Below, one piece after another: positions 46,095 through 56,128 of a stretch of 64,000 nucleotides of DNA. The position numbers and the translations under genes are program-made. The stretch lies in the NCBI GenBank assembly GCA_004297005.1, contig SCVA01000044.1, forward strand, positions 1 to 64,000. Reading direction: 5' to 3'. The DNA is from Nevskiaceae bacterium. GTDB taxonomy: Bacteria > Pseudomonadota > Gammaproteobacteria > Nevskiales > Nevskiaceae. The number at the start of each line of letters is the position of its first letter. Position 1 is the stretch's first letter. The notes beneath the pieces were generated by a model. That model did not search any database. It saw only the letters and a list, made by a program, of their open reading frames with translations, and was not told the origin of the DNA.

Positions 46095-46421
46095 ATGAAC
46101 AAACTCGGAAAAAAAACCGCCGCCGAATCCGCCTACCGCTGCCTGGAAGACGTGATCGGCTGCAAGTGGTCGGTCAGCGTGCTGATCGCCGCCGACGAGG
46201 GCGTGAACCGGCCGGGCGCGATGGTCCGGCACATCCCGGCACTATCGACCAAGGTGCTCAACGAACGCCTGCGCAAACTCGTCCGCTATGGCCTGCTGGA
46301 GAAGCGCAGCTATCCCGAGCTGCCGCCGCGCACCGAATACCACCTCACCACCTTCGGTCGTGAGGTGATGGCGCTAGTGGCACGCATCCGTGAACTTGAT
46401 CGAACGAGGATTTCCGCATGA
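46095..46421 (+). CDS. HxlR-family transcriptional regulator
   Basis: 108 residues. The winged helix has GCKWSVSVLIAADEG, MVRHIPALSTKVLNERLRKL as the recognition part and PRTEYHLTTFGRE as wing. Two Cys, CLED and IGCKW, near the N-terminus correspond to the redox-sensing position in relatives such as YodB and HypR. It probably responds to electrophiles or oxidants and controls the divergent dithiol protein. Its stop overlaps the start of gshB by four bases, so it is co-transcribed with glutathione synthetase. Confidence 0.88.
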   Translation: MNKLGKKTAAESAYRCLEDVIGCKWSVSVLIAADEGVNRPGAMVRHIPALSTKVLNERLRKLVRYGLLEKRSYPELPPRTEYHLTTFGREVMALVARIRELDRTRISA

Positions 46422-47377
46422 GCCGCACCCTTGGCGTGGTGATGGACCCCATCGCCGGCATCAAGCCCTACAAGGACACCACCCTGGCGCTGATGCTCGC
46501 CGCCCAGAAACGCGGCTTCGCCCTGCGCTATTTCGAGATGCACGACCTCTGGCTACGCGACGGCGTGCCTTACGGCCGCGCCACCCCGGTGAAGGTGTAC
46601 GACGACAAGAAGCACTGGTTCGAGCTGGGCGAGCCCGAGGAGATGGAGCTGGGCCGGCTCGATGCCATCCTGATGCGCAAGGACCCGCCCTTCGATCTCG
46701 AATACATCACCGCCAGCTACATCCTGGAGCGCGCCGAGCTGCAGGGCGCGCTGGTGGTTAACAAGCCCGCCTCGCTGCGCGACTGTAACGAGAAGGTGTT
46801 CATCAGCTGGTTCGCCGAGCTGTGCGCACCCACCCTGATCAGCCGCGACCTCGCCCGCCTCAAGGCCTTTCACGCCGAGCAGGGCGACGTGATCTACAAG
46901 CCGCTCGACGGCATGGGCGGCATGGGCATCTTCCGGGTGCGCGACGACGGTCTGAACCTGGGCAGCGTGATCGAATCGCTGACGCTCAACGGCCGCCAGA
47001 CGATCATGGCGCAACGCTATCTGCCGGCCATCGTCGAGGGCGATACGCGCGTGCTGGTGGTCGATGGCGAACCGGTGCCCTACGGCCTGGCGCGGGTGCC
47101 GCAGGGCAGCGAGACCCGCGGCAACCTCGCCGCTGGCGGCAAGGGCGAGCCACGCCCGCTCACTCCCGCGCAGTGGCACATCGCCCGGGTGGTCGGGCCG
47201 GAACTGAAGCGACGCGGCCTGCTGTTCGTGGGCCTCGACGTGATCGGTGACCGCCTCACCGAAATCAATGTCACCTCCCCCACCTGCGCCCGCGAGATCG
47301 ACGCCGCCTTTGGCACCGACATCGGCGGGCTGCTGATCGACGCCATCCAGACCCGACTCACCGCCCGCCGCACATGA
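46418..47377 (+). CDS. gshB: Glutathione synthetase
   Basis: 319 residues. ATP-grasp ligase that adds glycine to gamma-glutamylcysteine. Starts SRTLGVVMDPIAGIKPYKDTT, the classic GshB N-terminus. Other blocks are RKDPPFDLEYI, YKPLDGMGGMGIFRV and INVTSPTCAREID. Length equals that of E. coli GshB (316). It is coupled to the HxlR gene upstream and the peptidase downstream, each with an ATGA overlap. Confidence 0.96.
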   Translation: MSRTLGVVMDPIAGIKPYKDTTLALMLAAQKRGFALRYFEMHDLWLRDGVPYGRATPVKVYDDKKHWFELGEPEEMELGRLDAILMRKDPPFDLEYITASYILERAELQGALVVNKPASLRDCNEKVFISWFAELCAPTLISRDLARLKAFHAEQGDVIYKPLDGMGGMGIFRVRDDGLNLGSVIESLTLNGRQTIMAQRYLPAIVEGDTRVLVVDGEPVPYGLARVPQGSETRGNLAAGGKGEPRPLTPAQWHIARVVGPELKRRGLLFVGLDVIGDRLTEINVTSPTCAREIDAAFGTDIGGLLIDAIQTRLTARRT

Positions 47378-48813
47378 ATCGCCGCCTGCTTTTATTGACC
47401 AGCCTCGCGCTCTGCGCCGGTACCGCCCTGGCCCAGAGCGACAAAGCCTCGACTACCCAGCCCCTGGCCGAGGCGCAGCAGCGGCTGGTCGAGGCCGCTC
47501 TGGCCTCCGACTACGCCTGGCGGCAGACCGCTGCGCTCGCCGACGGCATCGGCCATCGCCTGTCCGGCTCGCCCGGCGCGGCGGCGGCGGTGCAGTACGT
47601 CGCCGGCGAGCTGCGCCGCCTGGGCCTGGACGTCAGGCTGGAACCGGTGAAGGTGCCGCACTGGCAGCGCGGCGCCGAACAGGCCGCCCTGGTCGCCTGG
47701 CCCGGCCGCCCTGCCGGCCTGGAGCAGCGCCTCGCTCTGCTGACCCTGGGCGGCAGCGTCGCCACCCCGCCCCAGGGCCTGGCGGCGCCGGTAGTGCCGG
47801 TGCGCGACTACGCCGAGCTGGAGCGCCTGGGCCGCGCCGGCGTCGCTGGCCGCATCGTGCTCTACACCGCCGCCTTCGACGAAGCGCTCAACCAGGGCGG
47901 CTACGCCGGGCAGGCCTATGGCGGCGCGGTGGACTACCGCGCCAACGGCGCCAGCCGCGCCGCCGCACTAGGCGCGGTGGCCGCGCTCAACCGCTCCGCC
48001 GGCTGGGGCGACAACCGCCTGCCGCACACCGGCAGTCTCAAGTACGCCGAGGGCGTGGCGAAGATTCCGGCAGCGGCCGTGAGCAGCGAGGACGCGCTGC
48101 TGATCGAGCGCCTGGCCGCGCAAGGCGAGGTGCGCCTGCGCCTGAAGCTGACGCCGCAGACCCTGCCCGATGCCGACAGCTACAACGTCGTCGCCGACCT
48201 CAGGGGCCGCGAACGGCCCGAGGAGGTGGTGGTGATCTCCGGCCATCTCGATTCCTGGGACGTCGGCACCGGCGCCCAGGACGACGCCAGCGGTGTAGCG
48301 GTGGCCATGCAGGCGGCGCAACTGATGAAGAGCCTGGGTCTCGTCCCGCGCCGCACGCTGCGGGTGATCGCCTGGATGAACGAGGAGAACGGCCTGGCCG
48401 GCGGCAAGGCCTATGCTGCCGCGCACTCCGCCGAGCTGGGCCAGCACGTCGCCGCCATCGAGATGGACATGGGCGCCGGCCATCCCATGGGCTTTCTGGC
48501 GCAGCTGCCGCCGGAGGCGATGCCCGCCTTGGCGCCGCTGGCCAAGCTCCTGGCCGGCATCGGCGCCGGAGTCGCGCAGCACAGCATAGGCGGCGTCGGC
48601 GCCGACATCGGCCCCCTGGCCAAGGCTGGCGTGCCCGGCTTCGCGCCGCTGGTCGATGGTCGCGACTACTTCCGCATCCACCACACCGAGGCCGACACCC
48701 TGGACAAGATCAACCCTCGCCATCTGGCCGAGAACGCGGCGGTACTGAGCGCCCTCGCCTACACCCTGGCCGAGGGCGAAGCCTTGCCCCGACTGCCGGT
48801 GGTGACGCCCTGA
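47374..48813 (+). CDS. Secreted M28-family aminopeptidase
   Basis: 479 residues. A signal peptide ends GTALAQ. A PA-like insert region of about 130-260 separates the two halves. The zinc catalytic core has ISGHLDSWDVGTGAQDDASG near 290 and MNEENGLAGGKAY near 333, giving the His, Asp and Glu set of M28 peptidases, with a later His in RIHHTEADT. It likely works in the periplasm or outside. It is co-transcribed with gshB, which hints at a role in glutathione or peptide turnover, but this is only an inference. Confidence 0.88.
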   Translation: MNRRLLLLTSLALCAGTALAQSDKASTTQPLAEAQQRLVEAALASDYAWRQTAALADGIGHRLSGSPGAAAAVQYVAGELRRLGLDVRLEPVKVPHWQRGAEQAALVAWPGRPAGLEQRLALLTLGGSVATPPQGLAAPVVPVRDYAELERLGRAGVAGRIVLYTAAFDEALNQGGYAGQAYGGAVDYRANGASRAAALGAVAALNRSAGWGDNRLPHTGSLKYAEGVAKIPAAAVSSEDALLIERLAAQGEVRLRLKLTPQTLPDADSYNVVADLRGRERPEEVVVISGHLDSWDVGTGAQDDASGVAVAMQAAQLMKSLGLVPRRTLRVIAWMNEENGLAGGKAYAAAHSAELGQHVAAIEMDMGAGHPMGFLAQLPPEAMPALAPLAKLLAGIGAGVAQHSIGGVGADIGPLAKAGVPGFAPLVDGRDYFRIHHTEADTLDKINPRHLAENAAVLSALAYTLAEGEALPRLPVVTP

Positions 48814-48875
48814 TGGCCAGCCGCAAACCCGCAGCCCGGCTTGCAGCCCCCGGAGGCGACCGGAATACTGCCGCC

Positions 48876-49445
48876 ATGTCTGAAACCGATACCACCGAAT
48901 ACCTCAGCAACCAGTTCCTGATCGCCATGCCGGCGCTGGAAGACGAGAACTTCAACCATTCCGTCACCCTGCTCTGCGAACACAGCGACCAGGGCGCCCT
49001 GGGCCTGATCATCAACCGCCCGCTGCAGCTCAAGCTCACCGAGATGCTCGACCAGATGGACCTGCCGCGCGCCGCGCTGGACCAGGACAGCAGCATCTAC
49101 TGGGGCGGGCCGGTGGCGCCGGAACGCGGCTTCGTGATCCACGAGGGCGCCGGCGCCTGGGATTCCACCATGGCGGTCGGCGGCAACCTCTACATCACCA
49201 CCTCGCGCGACATCCTCAAGGCCATCGGCGAGGGGCGTGGTCCCAAGCACTACTTCGTGGCGCTGGGCTACGCCGGCTGGAGCGCCGGCCAGTTGGAAAA
49301 CGAGATTCTCTCCAACTCCTGGCTCAACACCCCGGTGGACTCGGCGATCCTGTTCCGCACCCCGGCCTCCGAGCGCTGGAAGCTGGCCACCCGCCTGCTT
49401 GGCGTGGACGTGACGCAACTGGGCGGCGAGGCCGGGCACGCTTGA
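48876..49445 (+). CDS. yqgE: YqgE/AlgH family protein
   Basis: 189 residues. Starts MSETDTTEYLSNQFLIAMPALEDENF, and includes HSDQGALGLIINRPL and YWGGPVAPERGFVIHE, typical of YqgE. The function remains unclear; AlgH was first linked to alginate regulation. The longer start at 48813 overlaps the M28 stop (TGATG) and would add 21 residues that look unstructured; I prefer the shorter one by family length. Confidence 0.9.
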   Translation: MSETDTTEYLSNQFLIAMPALEDENFNHSVTLLCEHSDQGALGLIINRPLQLKLTEMLDQMDLPRAALDQDSSIYWGGPVAPERGFVIHEGAGAWDSTMAVGGNLYITTSRDILKAIGEGRGPKHYFVALGYAGWSAGQLENEILSNSWLNTPVDSAILFRTPASERWKLATRLLGVDVTQLGGEAGHA

Positions 49446-50575
49446 GCGACACCGCCGCTGAGCCGGCCGGCGCCGCGACGCCCACGGAGCCCGCATCGGT
49501 CAGCGAGGCACACGCCGGCCACTGCCGGAACTGCCAGGCGCCGCTGACCGGCCCCTACTGCGCCGCCTGCGGCCAGTCCGCGCATCTGCATCGCAGCCTC
49601 GGCGGGCTGGGCCACGACATCCTGCACGGGGTCTTCCACTTCGAAGGCAAGGTCTGGCGCACGCTGCCGGAACTGGTCTGGCGCCCCGGACAGCTCACCC
49701 GCCGCTACATCGAGGGCGAGCGCAGCCGCTACATCTCGCCGCTGGCGCTGTTCCTGTTCTCGGTGTTCCTGACCTTCGCGGTGTTCTCCTGGACCGGCGG
49801 AATCCATCTCAACAGCGGCACTGACACCTCCGAGCCGGAGGAGATCGCCCGGATCACCGATTCGATCGACGACTGGCGCCGCACGCAGCGCGCCGAGGCA
49901 CAGCGCCTGGAAGAAAAGATTCAGAAACGGCGCAAGGATCTCGATCTGACGACGCTGCCCCCGGAAGGCCAGGCCAGTGTCCAGGCGGAGCTCGCCGGGC
50001 TGGAGCGCAAGCGGCAGATCCTGCTGGCGGCCGCCGATGGCGACAACGCCAGTCTGGAACGATTGGCCCAGGAGCAGCGAGCCGCGACGGCTTCCGAGAC
50101 CGGTTCCACCACCGGCGCCAATCTGACCTTGGGTATCCCCGGCCTGGACGACCAACTCTCGGCGCGACTGAAGCATCTCGGCGACAACCCGGCGCTGCTC
50201 GCCTACAAGCTGAAGTCGAACGGCTACAAGTACTCCTGGGCGCTGATTCCGCTGAGCCTGCCGTTCATGTGGCTGCTGTTCTTCTGGCGCCGCGACATCT
50301 ACCTCTACGATCACACGGTATTCATCGCCCACTCGATCAGCTTCATGATGCTACTGGGTGTCGCCGCCTCCCTGCTGGGAACGCTGGGGCTCAGCAACTG
50401 GATCCTGATCCCGGCGCTGACGGTCCTGCCGCCGCTGCACCTGTATCGGCATCTTCGCGATGCCTATGGCCTTTCGCGCTGGGGAGCCCGCTTGCGGCTG
50501 ATGCTGCTGGGCCTGTTCATCCTCGTGGTGCTGATGCTTTTCGGCACCCTGCTGTTCCTGCTCGGCCTGCTCTGA
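49442..50575 (+). CDS. DUF3667 zinc-ribbon membrane protein
   Basis: 377 residues with a TTG start that overlaps the yqgE stop. The N-terminal zinc ribbon CRNCQAPLTGPYCAAC sits near residue 28-43. Then comes LPELVWRPGQLTRRYIEGERSRYISPLALFLF shortened here to its core, typical of DUF3667. Hydrophobic helices are near 105 and in the last 120 residues. Between them is a charged insertion (residues 135-205) with coiled-coil character. The function is unknown. It separates yqgE from ruvX, which are adjacent in most relatives. Confidence 0.82.
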   Translation: MSDTAAEPAGAATPTEPASVSEAHAGHCRNCQAPLTGPYCAACGQSAHLHRSLGGLGHDILHGVFHFEGKVWRTLPELVWRPGQLTRRYIEGERSRYISPLALFLFSVFLTFAVFSWTGGIHLNSGTDTSEPEEIARITDSIDDWRRTQRAEAQRLEEKIQKRRKDLDLTTLPPEGQASVQAELAGLERKRQILLAAADGDNASLERLAQEQRAATASETGSTTGANLTLGIPGLDDQLSARLKHLGDNPALLAYKLKSNGYKYSWALIPLSLPFMWLLFFWRRDIYLYDHTVFIAHSISFMMLLGVAASLLGTLGLSNWILIPALTVLPPLHLYRHLRDAYGLSRWGARLRLMLLGLFILVVLMLFGTLLFLLGLL

Positions 50576-50578
50576 GGC

Positions 50579-50989
50579 ATGGCCACTTATCTCGCCTTCG
50601 ATTTCGGCGAAAAGCGGATCGGCAGCGCCGTCGGCGACAGCATCACCGGCACGGCCAGGCCGCTGGCGACGCTGGACGGTCTGGAGGCCGCAGTGAGGCT
50701 GGTGCAGGACTGGCGCCCCAGGGCCCTGGTCGTCGGCCTGCCGCTCAACGAGGACGGCAGCGAGCAGGCGATCACCACCAAGACCCGCGCCTTCGTGAAG
50801 CAACTGGAGGCCCGCTGCAAACTGCCGGTGCATCTCGCCGACGAACGCTATTCCTCGCGTGCCGCCGACGACGTGCTGCGCTCGGCACGCGCGTCCGGAG
50901 CGATGAACCGCAGGGTCCGCAAAGGCGATCGGGACGGGCTAGCGGCTAAAATCATCCTCGAACAATGGCTCGCGACCGCCCAAGAATGA
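50579..50989 (+). CDS. ruvX: Holliday-junction resolvase-like protein RuvX/YqgF
   Basis: 136 residues. RNase H-like fold with the acidic residue in [26 protein letters not shown] and the late [12 protein letters not shown]. RuvX/YqgF is thought to process 16S rRNA or DNA junctions. It is four bases after the DUF3667 stop and overlaps pyrB by ATGA, as in the yqgE-ruvX-pyrB block of pseudomonads. Confidence 0.93.
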   Translation: MATYLAFDFGEKRIGSAVGDSITGTARPLATLDGLEAAVRLVQDWRPRALVVGLPLNEDGSEQAITTKTRAFVKQLEARCKLPVHLADERYSSRAADDVLRSARASGAMNRRVRKGDRDGLAAKIILEQWLATAQE

Positions 50990-51936
50990 ATCTCCAGCTC
51001 GACGAACAGGGCCGCCTCAAGCATCTGCTGACCACCGAAGGCCTGCCCCGCGGCCTGCTGGAGCGACTGCTCGACCGCGCCGAACCCTATGCCCGCGCCG
51101 CTGAGGCCGGCTTCAAGAAAGACCCGCTCCTGGTCGGCAAGACGGTGGTGAACCTGTTCTTCGAGAACTCCACCCGCACCCGCACCACCTTCGAGCTGGC
51201 CGCCACCCGGCTGTCGGCGGATGTGGTCAACCTGCAGGTTTCGGCCAGTTCCACCGCCAAGGGCGAGACCCTGCTCGACACCCTGAAGACCCTGGAGGCG
51301 ATGCAGGCGGACATGTTCGTGGTCCGCCACGAGGCCTCGGGCGCGGCACATTTCTTCGCCGAGCACGCCGCCCCGGGCGTGGCCATCCTCAACGCCGGCG
51401 ACGGCCGCCACGCGCACCCCACCCAGGCGCTGCTCGACGCCTTCACCATCCGTCGCCACAAGAAGAAGTTCGAGGGACTGTCGGTGGCGATCGTCGGCGA
51501 CATCGTCCACTCGCGCGTCGCCCGCTCCAACATCCACGCGCTGCGCACCCTGGGCTGCACCGACCTGCGGGTGGTCGGCCCGCCGACGCTGATCCCGGCC
51601 GGCATCGCCGAGCTGGGGGTGAGCGTCGAGCACGATCTGATGCGCGGCCTGGAGGGTGTGGACGTGATCATCCTGCTGCGGCTGCAGAAGGAGCGCATGG
51701 TCGGCGCCTTCCTGCCCTCGCTGGGCGAGTTCCACCGCGGCTACGGCCTGACCCGCGAGCGGCTGGCGCGGCTCAAGCCGGAAGTGCTGGTGATGCATCC
51801 GGGGCCGATCAACCGCGGTGTCGAAATCGAGGGCGAAGTCGCCTACGGACCACAGTCGCTGATCATCGAGCAGGTGAAGAACGGCGTCGCCGTGCGCATG
51901 TCGGTGATGGCGGAAATCCTGGCGAACACGCAATGA
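50986..51936 (+). CDS. pyrB: Aspartate carbamoyltransferase catalytic chain
   Basis: 316 residues. It makes carbamoyl-aspartate for pyrimidine synthesis. [16 protein letters not shown] binds carbamoyl phosphate; [20 protein letters not shown] and [13 protein letters not shown] complete the active site. Start at MNLQLDEQG because of the ATGA overlap; the track start would give seven extra residues. Its partner gene follows directly with another ATGA overlap. No pyrR attenuator gene is between ruvX and pyrB. Confidence 0.96.
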   Translation: MNLQLDEQGRLKHLLTTEGLPRGLLERLLDRAEPYARAAEAGFKKDPLLVGKTVVNLFFENSTRTRTTFELAATRLSADVVNLQVSASSTAKGETLLDTLKTLEAMQADMFVVRHEASGAAHFFAEHAAPGVAILNAGDGRHAHPTQALLDAFTIRRHKKKFEGLSVAIVGDIVHSRVARSNIHALRTLGCTDLRVVGPPTLIPAGIAELGVSVEHDLMRGLEGVDVIILLRLQKERMVGAFLPSLGEFHRGYGLTRERLARLKPEVLVMHPGPINRGVEIEGEVAYGPQSLIIEQVKNGVAVRMSVMAEILANTQ

Positions 51937-53195
51937 GCAACAGCCCCTCCTCTCTACTGATCAAGAACGTCCGCCTGCTGGACCCGGCCGGCGCCAGCGA
52001 TGCCGTCACCAACGTGCTGCTGCGCGAGGGAGCTATCGCCGCGCTGGGAGCCGCCGCGCTGGCGGCCGGCGGCGAATCGCTGGATGGCAGCGGCCAGTGG
52101 CTGCTACCGGCCGCTACCGACCTCGCCGCCCGCCTGCGCGAGCCCGGTGCCACCCAGAAGGCCAGCATCGCCTCTGAAGCCCGCGCCGCGCTGGCCGCCG
52201 GCGTCGCAACCTTGTGCGTGCCTCCCGACACCAAGCCGGTGGCCGATACCCCGGCGCTGATCGACCGCATCCACGCCAAGGCCGCCCAGGCCGGCGCGGC
52301 CCGGGTGCTGGTTCTGGGGGCACTGACCCAGGGACTCGGCGGCGAAGCCCTGGCCGAGCTGTCGGCGCTGAAAGCCGCCGGTGTGGTCGGGGTCAGCAAT
52401 GGCCAGCGGCCGCTGTCCAATGCGCTGGTGGCGCGCCGCGCGCTGGAGTACGCCCAGGGTCTCGGCCTCACCGTGCATGTGCAGGCGCTGGAGCCAGCGC
52501 TGGCGAACGGCGGTTGCGCTCATGAAGGCGCCATAGCTACCCGGCTCGGTTTGGCCGGCATCCCGGTGGCGGCCGAGGTGGCGGCGATCCGCCAGTGGAT
52601 CTCGCTGGTGGAAGACACCGGCGGCCGCGTGCACTTCGGGCGCTTGTCCTCGGCGCGAGGCGCCGAGCTGGTGGAAAGCGCCCAGCAGCGCGGTCTGCCG
52701 GTGAGCGCCGACGTCGCCATCCACCAGCTGTTCCTCACCGACGCCGCGCTGGAAGGCTTCAACGCCCAGGCGCATCTGCTGCCGCCGCTGCGCGGCGAAG
52801 AAGACCGCCAGGCCCTGCGCGCTGCGCTGGCGCGCGGAGTGATTGCCGCGCTCTGCTCCGATCACCAGCCGCACGAGCCGGACGCCAAGATCAATCCCTT
52901 TCCGCTCACCGAACCCGGCACCAGCAGCGTCGAGACTCTGCTGCCACTGGCGGTGGAGCTGTTCCACCAGGGCTTGCTGACGCCACTGCAGATGGCGCAG
53001 CGCCTGAGCCTGGGCCCGGCGACGGTGCTCGGCCAAGCCCTGCCAGCGCTGCAGACCGGAACCAGACTACCGCTGGTACTGCTCGATCCGCAGGCACGGT
53101 GGACGCTGCGTCCGCAGGAGATGCTCAGCCGGGGCCGGAACAGCCTGTTCGCCGGCCGCGAGTTCCAGGGCCGGGTGCTGCGGGTTTTTCCTTAG
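51933..53195 (+). CDS. pyrC': Inactive dihydroorotase-like subunit (PyrC')
   Basis: 420 residues. Amidohydrolase fold of the dihydroorotase family. The metal-binding HxH of DxHxHLREPG is lost: the sequence reads [11 protein letters not shown]. The carboxylated-lysine region is also not conserved, though [12 protein letters not shown] near the C-terminus is retained. In pseudomonads such a pseudo-dihydroorotase is a structural partner that keeps the ATCase complex active. A functional pyrC must be elsewhere. Confidence 0.9.
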   Translation: MSNSPSSLLIKNVRLLDPAGASDAVTNVLLREGAIAALGAAALAAGGESLDGSGQWLLPAATDLAARLREPGATQKASIASEARAALAAGVATLCVPPDTKPVADTPALIDRIHAKAAQAGAARVLVLGALTQGLGGEALAELSALKAAGVVGVSNGQRPLSNALVARRALEYAQGLGLTVHVQALEPALANGGCAHEGAIATRLGLAGIPVAAEVAAIRQWISLVEDTGGRVHFGRLSSARGAELVESAQQRGLPVSADVAIHQLFLTDAALEGFNAQAHLLPPLRGEEDRQALRAALARGVIAALCSDHQPHEPDAKINPFPLTEPGTSSVETLLPLAVELFHQGLLTPLQMAQRLSLGPATVLGQALPALQTGTRLPLVLLDPQARWTLRPQEMLSRGRNSLFAGREFQGRVLRVFP

Positions 53196-53231
53196 CCCCG
53201 ACGCTGCCGCCTGCGCGCGGAATCGTGTAAC

Positions 53232-53261
53232 TTCAACGCATCACTAGCAGTAGCCTAAAAT
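53232..53261 (+). promoter_or_regulatory. Predicted promoter of pilH-pilJ
   Basis: TTCAAC (53232-53237) and TAAAAT (53256-53261) are 18 bases apart, directly after the end of the pyrimidine genes. The strong ribosome-binding site GGGAGGA (about 53265-53271) precedes the pilH ATG. Confidence 0.5.
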
Positions 53262-53276
53262 TTCCGGGAGGAACGC

Positions 53277-53645
53277 ATGGCCCGCGTCATGATCGTGGAC
53301 GATTCACCCACCGACGTGCACAACATCAAGTCCATCCTGACCAAGGCCGGTCATGAGGTACTGGAAGCTACCTCCGGCCAGGATGCCCTGGACCGCATCA
53401 AGAGCGAGCGGCCCGATGCGGTGATCATGGACGTGGTGATGCCGGGCGTGAACGGCTTTCAGGCCACCCGCATGCTGTCGAAAGACCCGAGCACCGCCAG
53501 CATTCCCATCGTCGTGATCAGCTCCAAGAATCAGGAGTCCGACCGCATGTGGGCTTTGCGCCAGGGGGCCAAGGAATACGTGACCAAGCCGATCAAGGAC
53601 GCCGACCTGCTCGGCAAGCTGGCGCAGGCCCTGGGCGGTAAGTGA
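53277..53645 (+). CDS. pilH: Twitching-motility response regulator PilH
   Basis: 122 residues. A single receiver domain: [19 protein letters not shown], phosphoacceptor in [19 protein letters not shown] and the [16 protein letters not shown] ending, typical of PilH. PilH counteracts PilG, steering retraction against extension of type IV pili. Unlike the usual pilG-pilH adjacency, it is 9 kb from pilG on the other strand and directly before pilJ. Confidence 0.9.
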   Translation: MARVMIVDDSPTDVHNIKSILTKAGHEVLEATSGQDALDRIKSERPDAVIMDVVMPGVNGFQATRMLSKDPSTASIPIVVISSKNQESDRMWALRQGAKEYVTKPIKDADLLGKLAQALGGK

Positions 53646-53649
53646 TCTC

Positions 53650-55620
53650 ATGAATCCCATCGTCCGTCGCTACGGCCTGCTGATCATCGCCGGCCTGCTG
53701 AGCATCCTTTCCGTCGTGGTGCTGCACCAGGCAAGCACGCAAGACGGTTCACCTGCCGAGTTGGACGCCGCCCGTCTCGTCAGCAGCCGCCTCTTGAATC
53801 TGGCGATCGCGGGTGATCCCGCGGCGCACGGGGGCAAGCCCGATTTCGCGGCACTGACCGCCGCCCTGCCGGAAGCCGAAGCGGCGCTGCAGAAGCTCGC
53901 GGCCACGGGTCAGGACATACCGGCGATCAATGACAGTTGGACGAAGCTGAAGGTCAGCGCTGGCGCCATCGTTGGCGTCCAGTCCGCCCAGGAGAAGGCG
54001 AGCGCCGCGGCGCAACGCATCAGCGAGACCGTGCCGGGTCTGATCGCGGGCTACCAGCAGATCGCCGACAAGCTGGCGCAGCGCAACGCTCCCTCAGGGC
54101 AGATTTACGTCGCCGCCGGCCAGTTGGTGCGTCTGGAGCGCCTCGCCGGACTGGCGGCGAAGGCGGCCAGCGCCGACACCGCCCAGTCGGCGATGGAGTC
54201 GCTGGACCAGGAAACCAAGGCCTTCAGCCAGGCCAATCAGACACTGGCTGAACCGGAGGCCGGCAACGGCATGATCCGCGACGCCACGGTGGAAGCGACC
54301 GCCAAGAAGATCGCCGCCAGCGACTACTCGCCGGTGCAGGAAGCCGTCACCACGCTGGTCGAAACCGCTCCCGCTCTCGCAGGCCTAGGCTCACAGTTGG
54401 CCGAGTTCAAGGGTCAGGCCGAGCAGGCTCTGGCCGCCGCGCTGGAGACCGAGCAGAAGCTCAGTGGGGCGCTGCCGGCGACGACACACAGCAACACCCT
54501 GCCGCTGGTGGGCCTGCTGCTGGGTGCGTTGGCACTCGGCCTGATCGCTGCCTACATCCTGGTCACCGTGCGCGAAACCCGCGCCAGCGAAGACAAGGTT
54601 CGTGAACAGGACGCCATCCGCCAGGGCGCCATCCTCAACCTGCTGGATGAAATCACCAACCTCGCCAACGGTGACCTTACCGGCGAGCTGACGGTGACCG
54701 AGGACTTTACCGGCAATATCGCCGACTCCTTGAACTACACCGTGCAGACCCTGCGCGGACTGGTTGGCACCATCAACCGCACCTCGGTGGAAATCGCCGC
54801 CGCCGCCTCCGGCACCGCCGACAGCGCCACCCGCATGAGCGTCAGCTCGGAAGGCCAGGCCCGTGAGGTGGTGCAGGCCACCCGCGCCATCAACAACGCC
54901 AGCCGCTCGCTGGAAGACGTGGCCGGCCGCGCCGAGAAGCTGGCCGAACAGGCCAAGGCCTCGGTGGAAGTGGCCCACAACGGCGCCGCAACCGTAGGCC
55001 GCACCATCCAGGGCATGAGCACCCTGCGCGAGCAGATCCAGGACACCGCCAAGCGCATCAAGCGCCTGGGTGAGTCCTCGCAGGAAATCGGCAACATCAT
55101 CGAGTTCATCAACGATATCGCCGAACAGACCAACACCCTGGCGCTCAACGCCTCCATCCAGGCCGCCATGGCCGGCGAGGCCGGTCGTGGCTTCGCGGTG
55201 GTCGCCGACGAAGTGCAGCGCCTGGCCGAACGTGCCGGCTCGGCAACCCGTCAGATCGAATCACTGGTGAAGACCATTCAGGCCGATACCCAGGAGGCGG
55301 TGACCTCGATGGAGCGATCCACCGCCAACGTGGTAGGCGGCGCGAAGTCGGCGGAAGAAGCCGGTCTGGCCCTGACCCGCATCGAAGCCACCTCGCAGGA
55401 TCTCGCCAAGCTGATCCAAGAGATCGCCGGCGCGGCCCGCGGCCAGTCGGCGGAAACCACGCGGCTGGCCGACACCATGCAGGGCATCCGTCAGGTCGCC
55501 GTGGAAACCTCCAGCACCGCCCAGCAGACCGCCGAGGCGGTGGGCGAGCTCAACGCGCTGTCGGAAAAACTGCGCGAGTCAGTGGCCGGCTTCAAGCTGC
55601 CGACCGACCTCGGTTATTGA
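53650..55620 (+). CDS. pilJ: Methyl-accepting chemoreceptor PilJ
   Basis: 656 residues. Two membrane helices, near residues 8-24 and 282-306, bracket a periplasmic helical domain of two PilJ-type bundles (about 30-275). A HAMP-like segment follows. The cytoplasmic hairpin tip contains [20 protein letters not shown] near 490-510, with the trademark [22 protein letters not shown]. It detects surface or pilus signals. No methyltransferase (pilK) or methylesterase (chpB) gene is in the window. It is four bases after pilH. Confidence 0.93.
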   Translation: MNPIVRRYGLLIIAGLLSILSVVVLHQASTQDGSPAELDAARLVSSRLLNLAIAGDPAAHGGKPDFAALTAALPEAEAALQKLAATGQDIPAINDSWTKLKVSAGAIVGVQSAQEKASAAAQRISETVPGLIAGYQQIADKLAQRNAPSGQIYVAAGQLVRLERLAGLAAKAASADTAQSAMESLDQETKAFSQANQTLAEPEAGNGMIRDATVEATAKKIAASDYSPVQEAVTTLVETAPALAGLGSQLAEFKGQAEQALAAALETEQKLSGALPATTHSNTLPLVGLLLGALALGLIAAYILVTVRETRASEDKVREQDAIRQGAILNLLDEITNLANGDLTGELTVTEDFTGNIADSLNYTVQTLRGLVGTINRTSVEIAAAASGTADSATRMSVSSEGQAREVVQATRAINNASRSLEDVAGRAEKLAEQAKASVEVAHNGAATVGRTIQGMSTLREQIQDTAKRIKRLGESSQEIGNIIEFINDIAEQTNTLALNASIQAAMAGEAGRGFAVVADEVQRLAERAGSATRQIESLVKTIQADTQEAVTSMERSTANVVGGAKSAEEAGLALTRIEATSQDLAKLIQEIAGAARGQSAETTRLADTMQGIRQVAVETSSTAQQTAEAVGELNALSEKLRESVAGFKLPTDLGY

Positions 55621-55991
55621 GCCTGCTTGGGTTTTGACTTCGAATCAGCCCGCGGCGACGCGGGCTTTTTCTTATCCTGCTCCTCGGTGGCGGCATCCAC
55701 CGGGCGAGGCAAGCTGATGTAGGGCGCCGGGGACGCCGCGGCGCCGTTATAGACCCTGCCCATCGGCTGGGCCCCCACCGGCGGCAGCTTCAGCGCGTTG
55801 CTGTCGAAGTTGCCGAGGCCGGGATTGCCGAAATAGCCCTGGCCCGGATCCCCGAACACCCCGGCCTGACGGTCTCCGTAGCGGTCCGGCGGTACGGCGC
55901 TGGGCTGGGCCTGAGCTGCGAGCGTCGTCAGCAGCGGGGCGATACCGACGAGGGTCAGCAGATATCGGGGCAGCGGCGGACTCGAACTCAC
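55614..55991 (-). CDS. Hypothetical secreted protein
   Basis: 125 residues from a GTG start (track TTG six codons upstream is the alternative). The N-terminus [23 protein letters not shown] looks like a signal peptide. The mature part is Gly/Pro-rich ([18 protein letters not shown]) and ends in a Lys-rich tail [17 protein letters not shown]. Its stop overlaps the convergent pilJ stop by seven bases and its tail covers the pilJ terminator hairpin. I do not recognise the family. Confidence 0.5.
   Translation of the reverse strand: MSSSPPLPRYLLTLVGIAPLLTTLAAQAQPSAVPPDRYGDRQAGVFGDPGQGYFGNPGLGNFDSNALKLPPVGAQPMGRVYNGAAASPAPYISLPRPVDAATEEQDKKKPASPRADSKSKPKQAQ
55647..55673 (+). terminator. Rho-independent terminator of pilJ
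   Basis: AGCCCGCG-GCGA-CGCGGGCT stem followed by TTTTCTT, 27 bases after the pilJ stop. It lies inside the convergent hypothetical gene. Confidence 0.85.
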
Positions 55992-56128
55992 GTTGACAGG
56001 CCTGGACAATAGGGAATTGTTCCGAGGATAGCGCCAACGCGCGCACCGACGTCAGCCGGAAAAACCTCCCGCTCGCTTGCCGCCCTAGCCCCAGGGGACT
56101 ATCCTGCGCGCCTCTTTCACCCCGCGAT

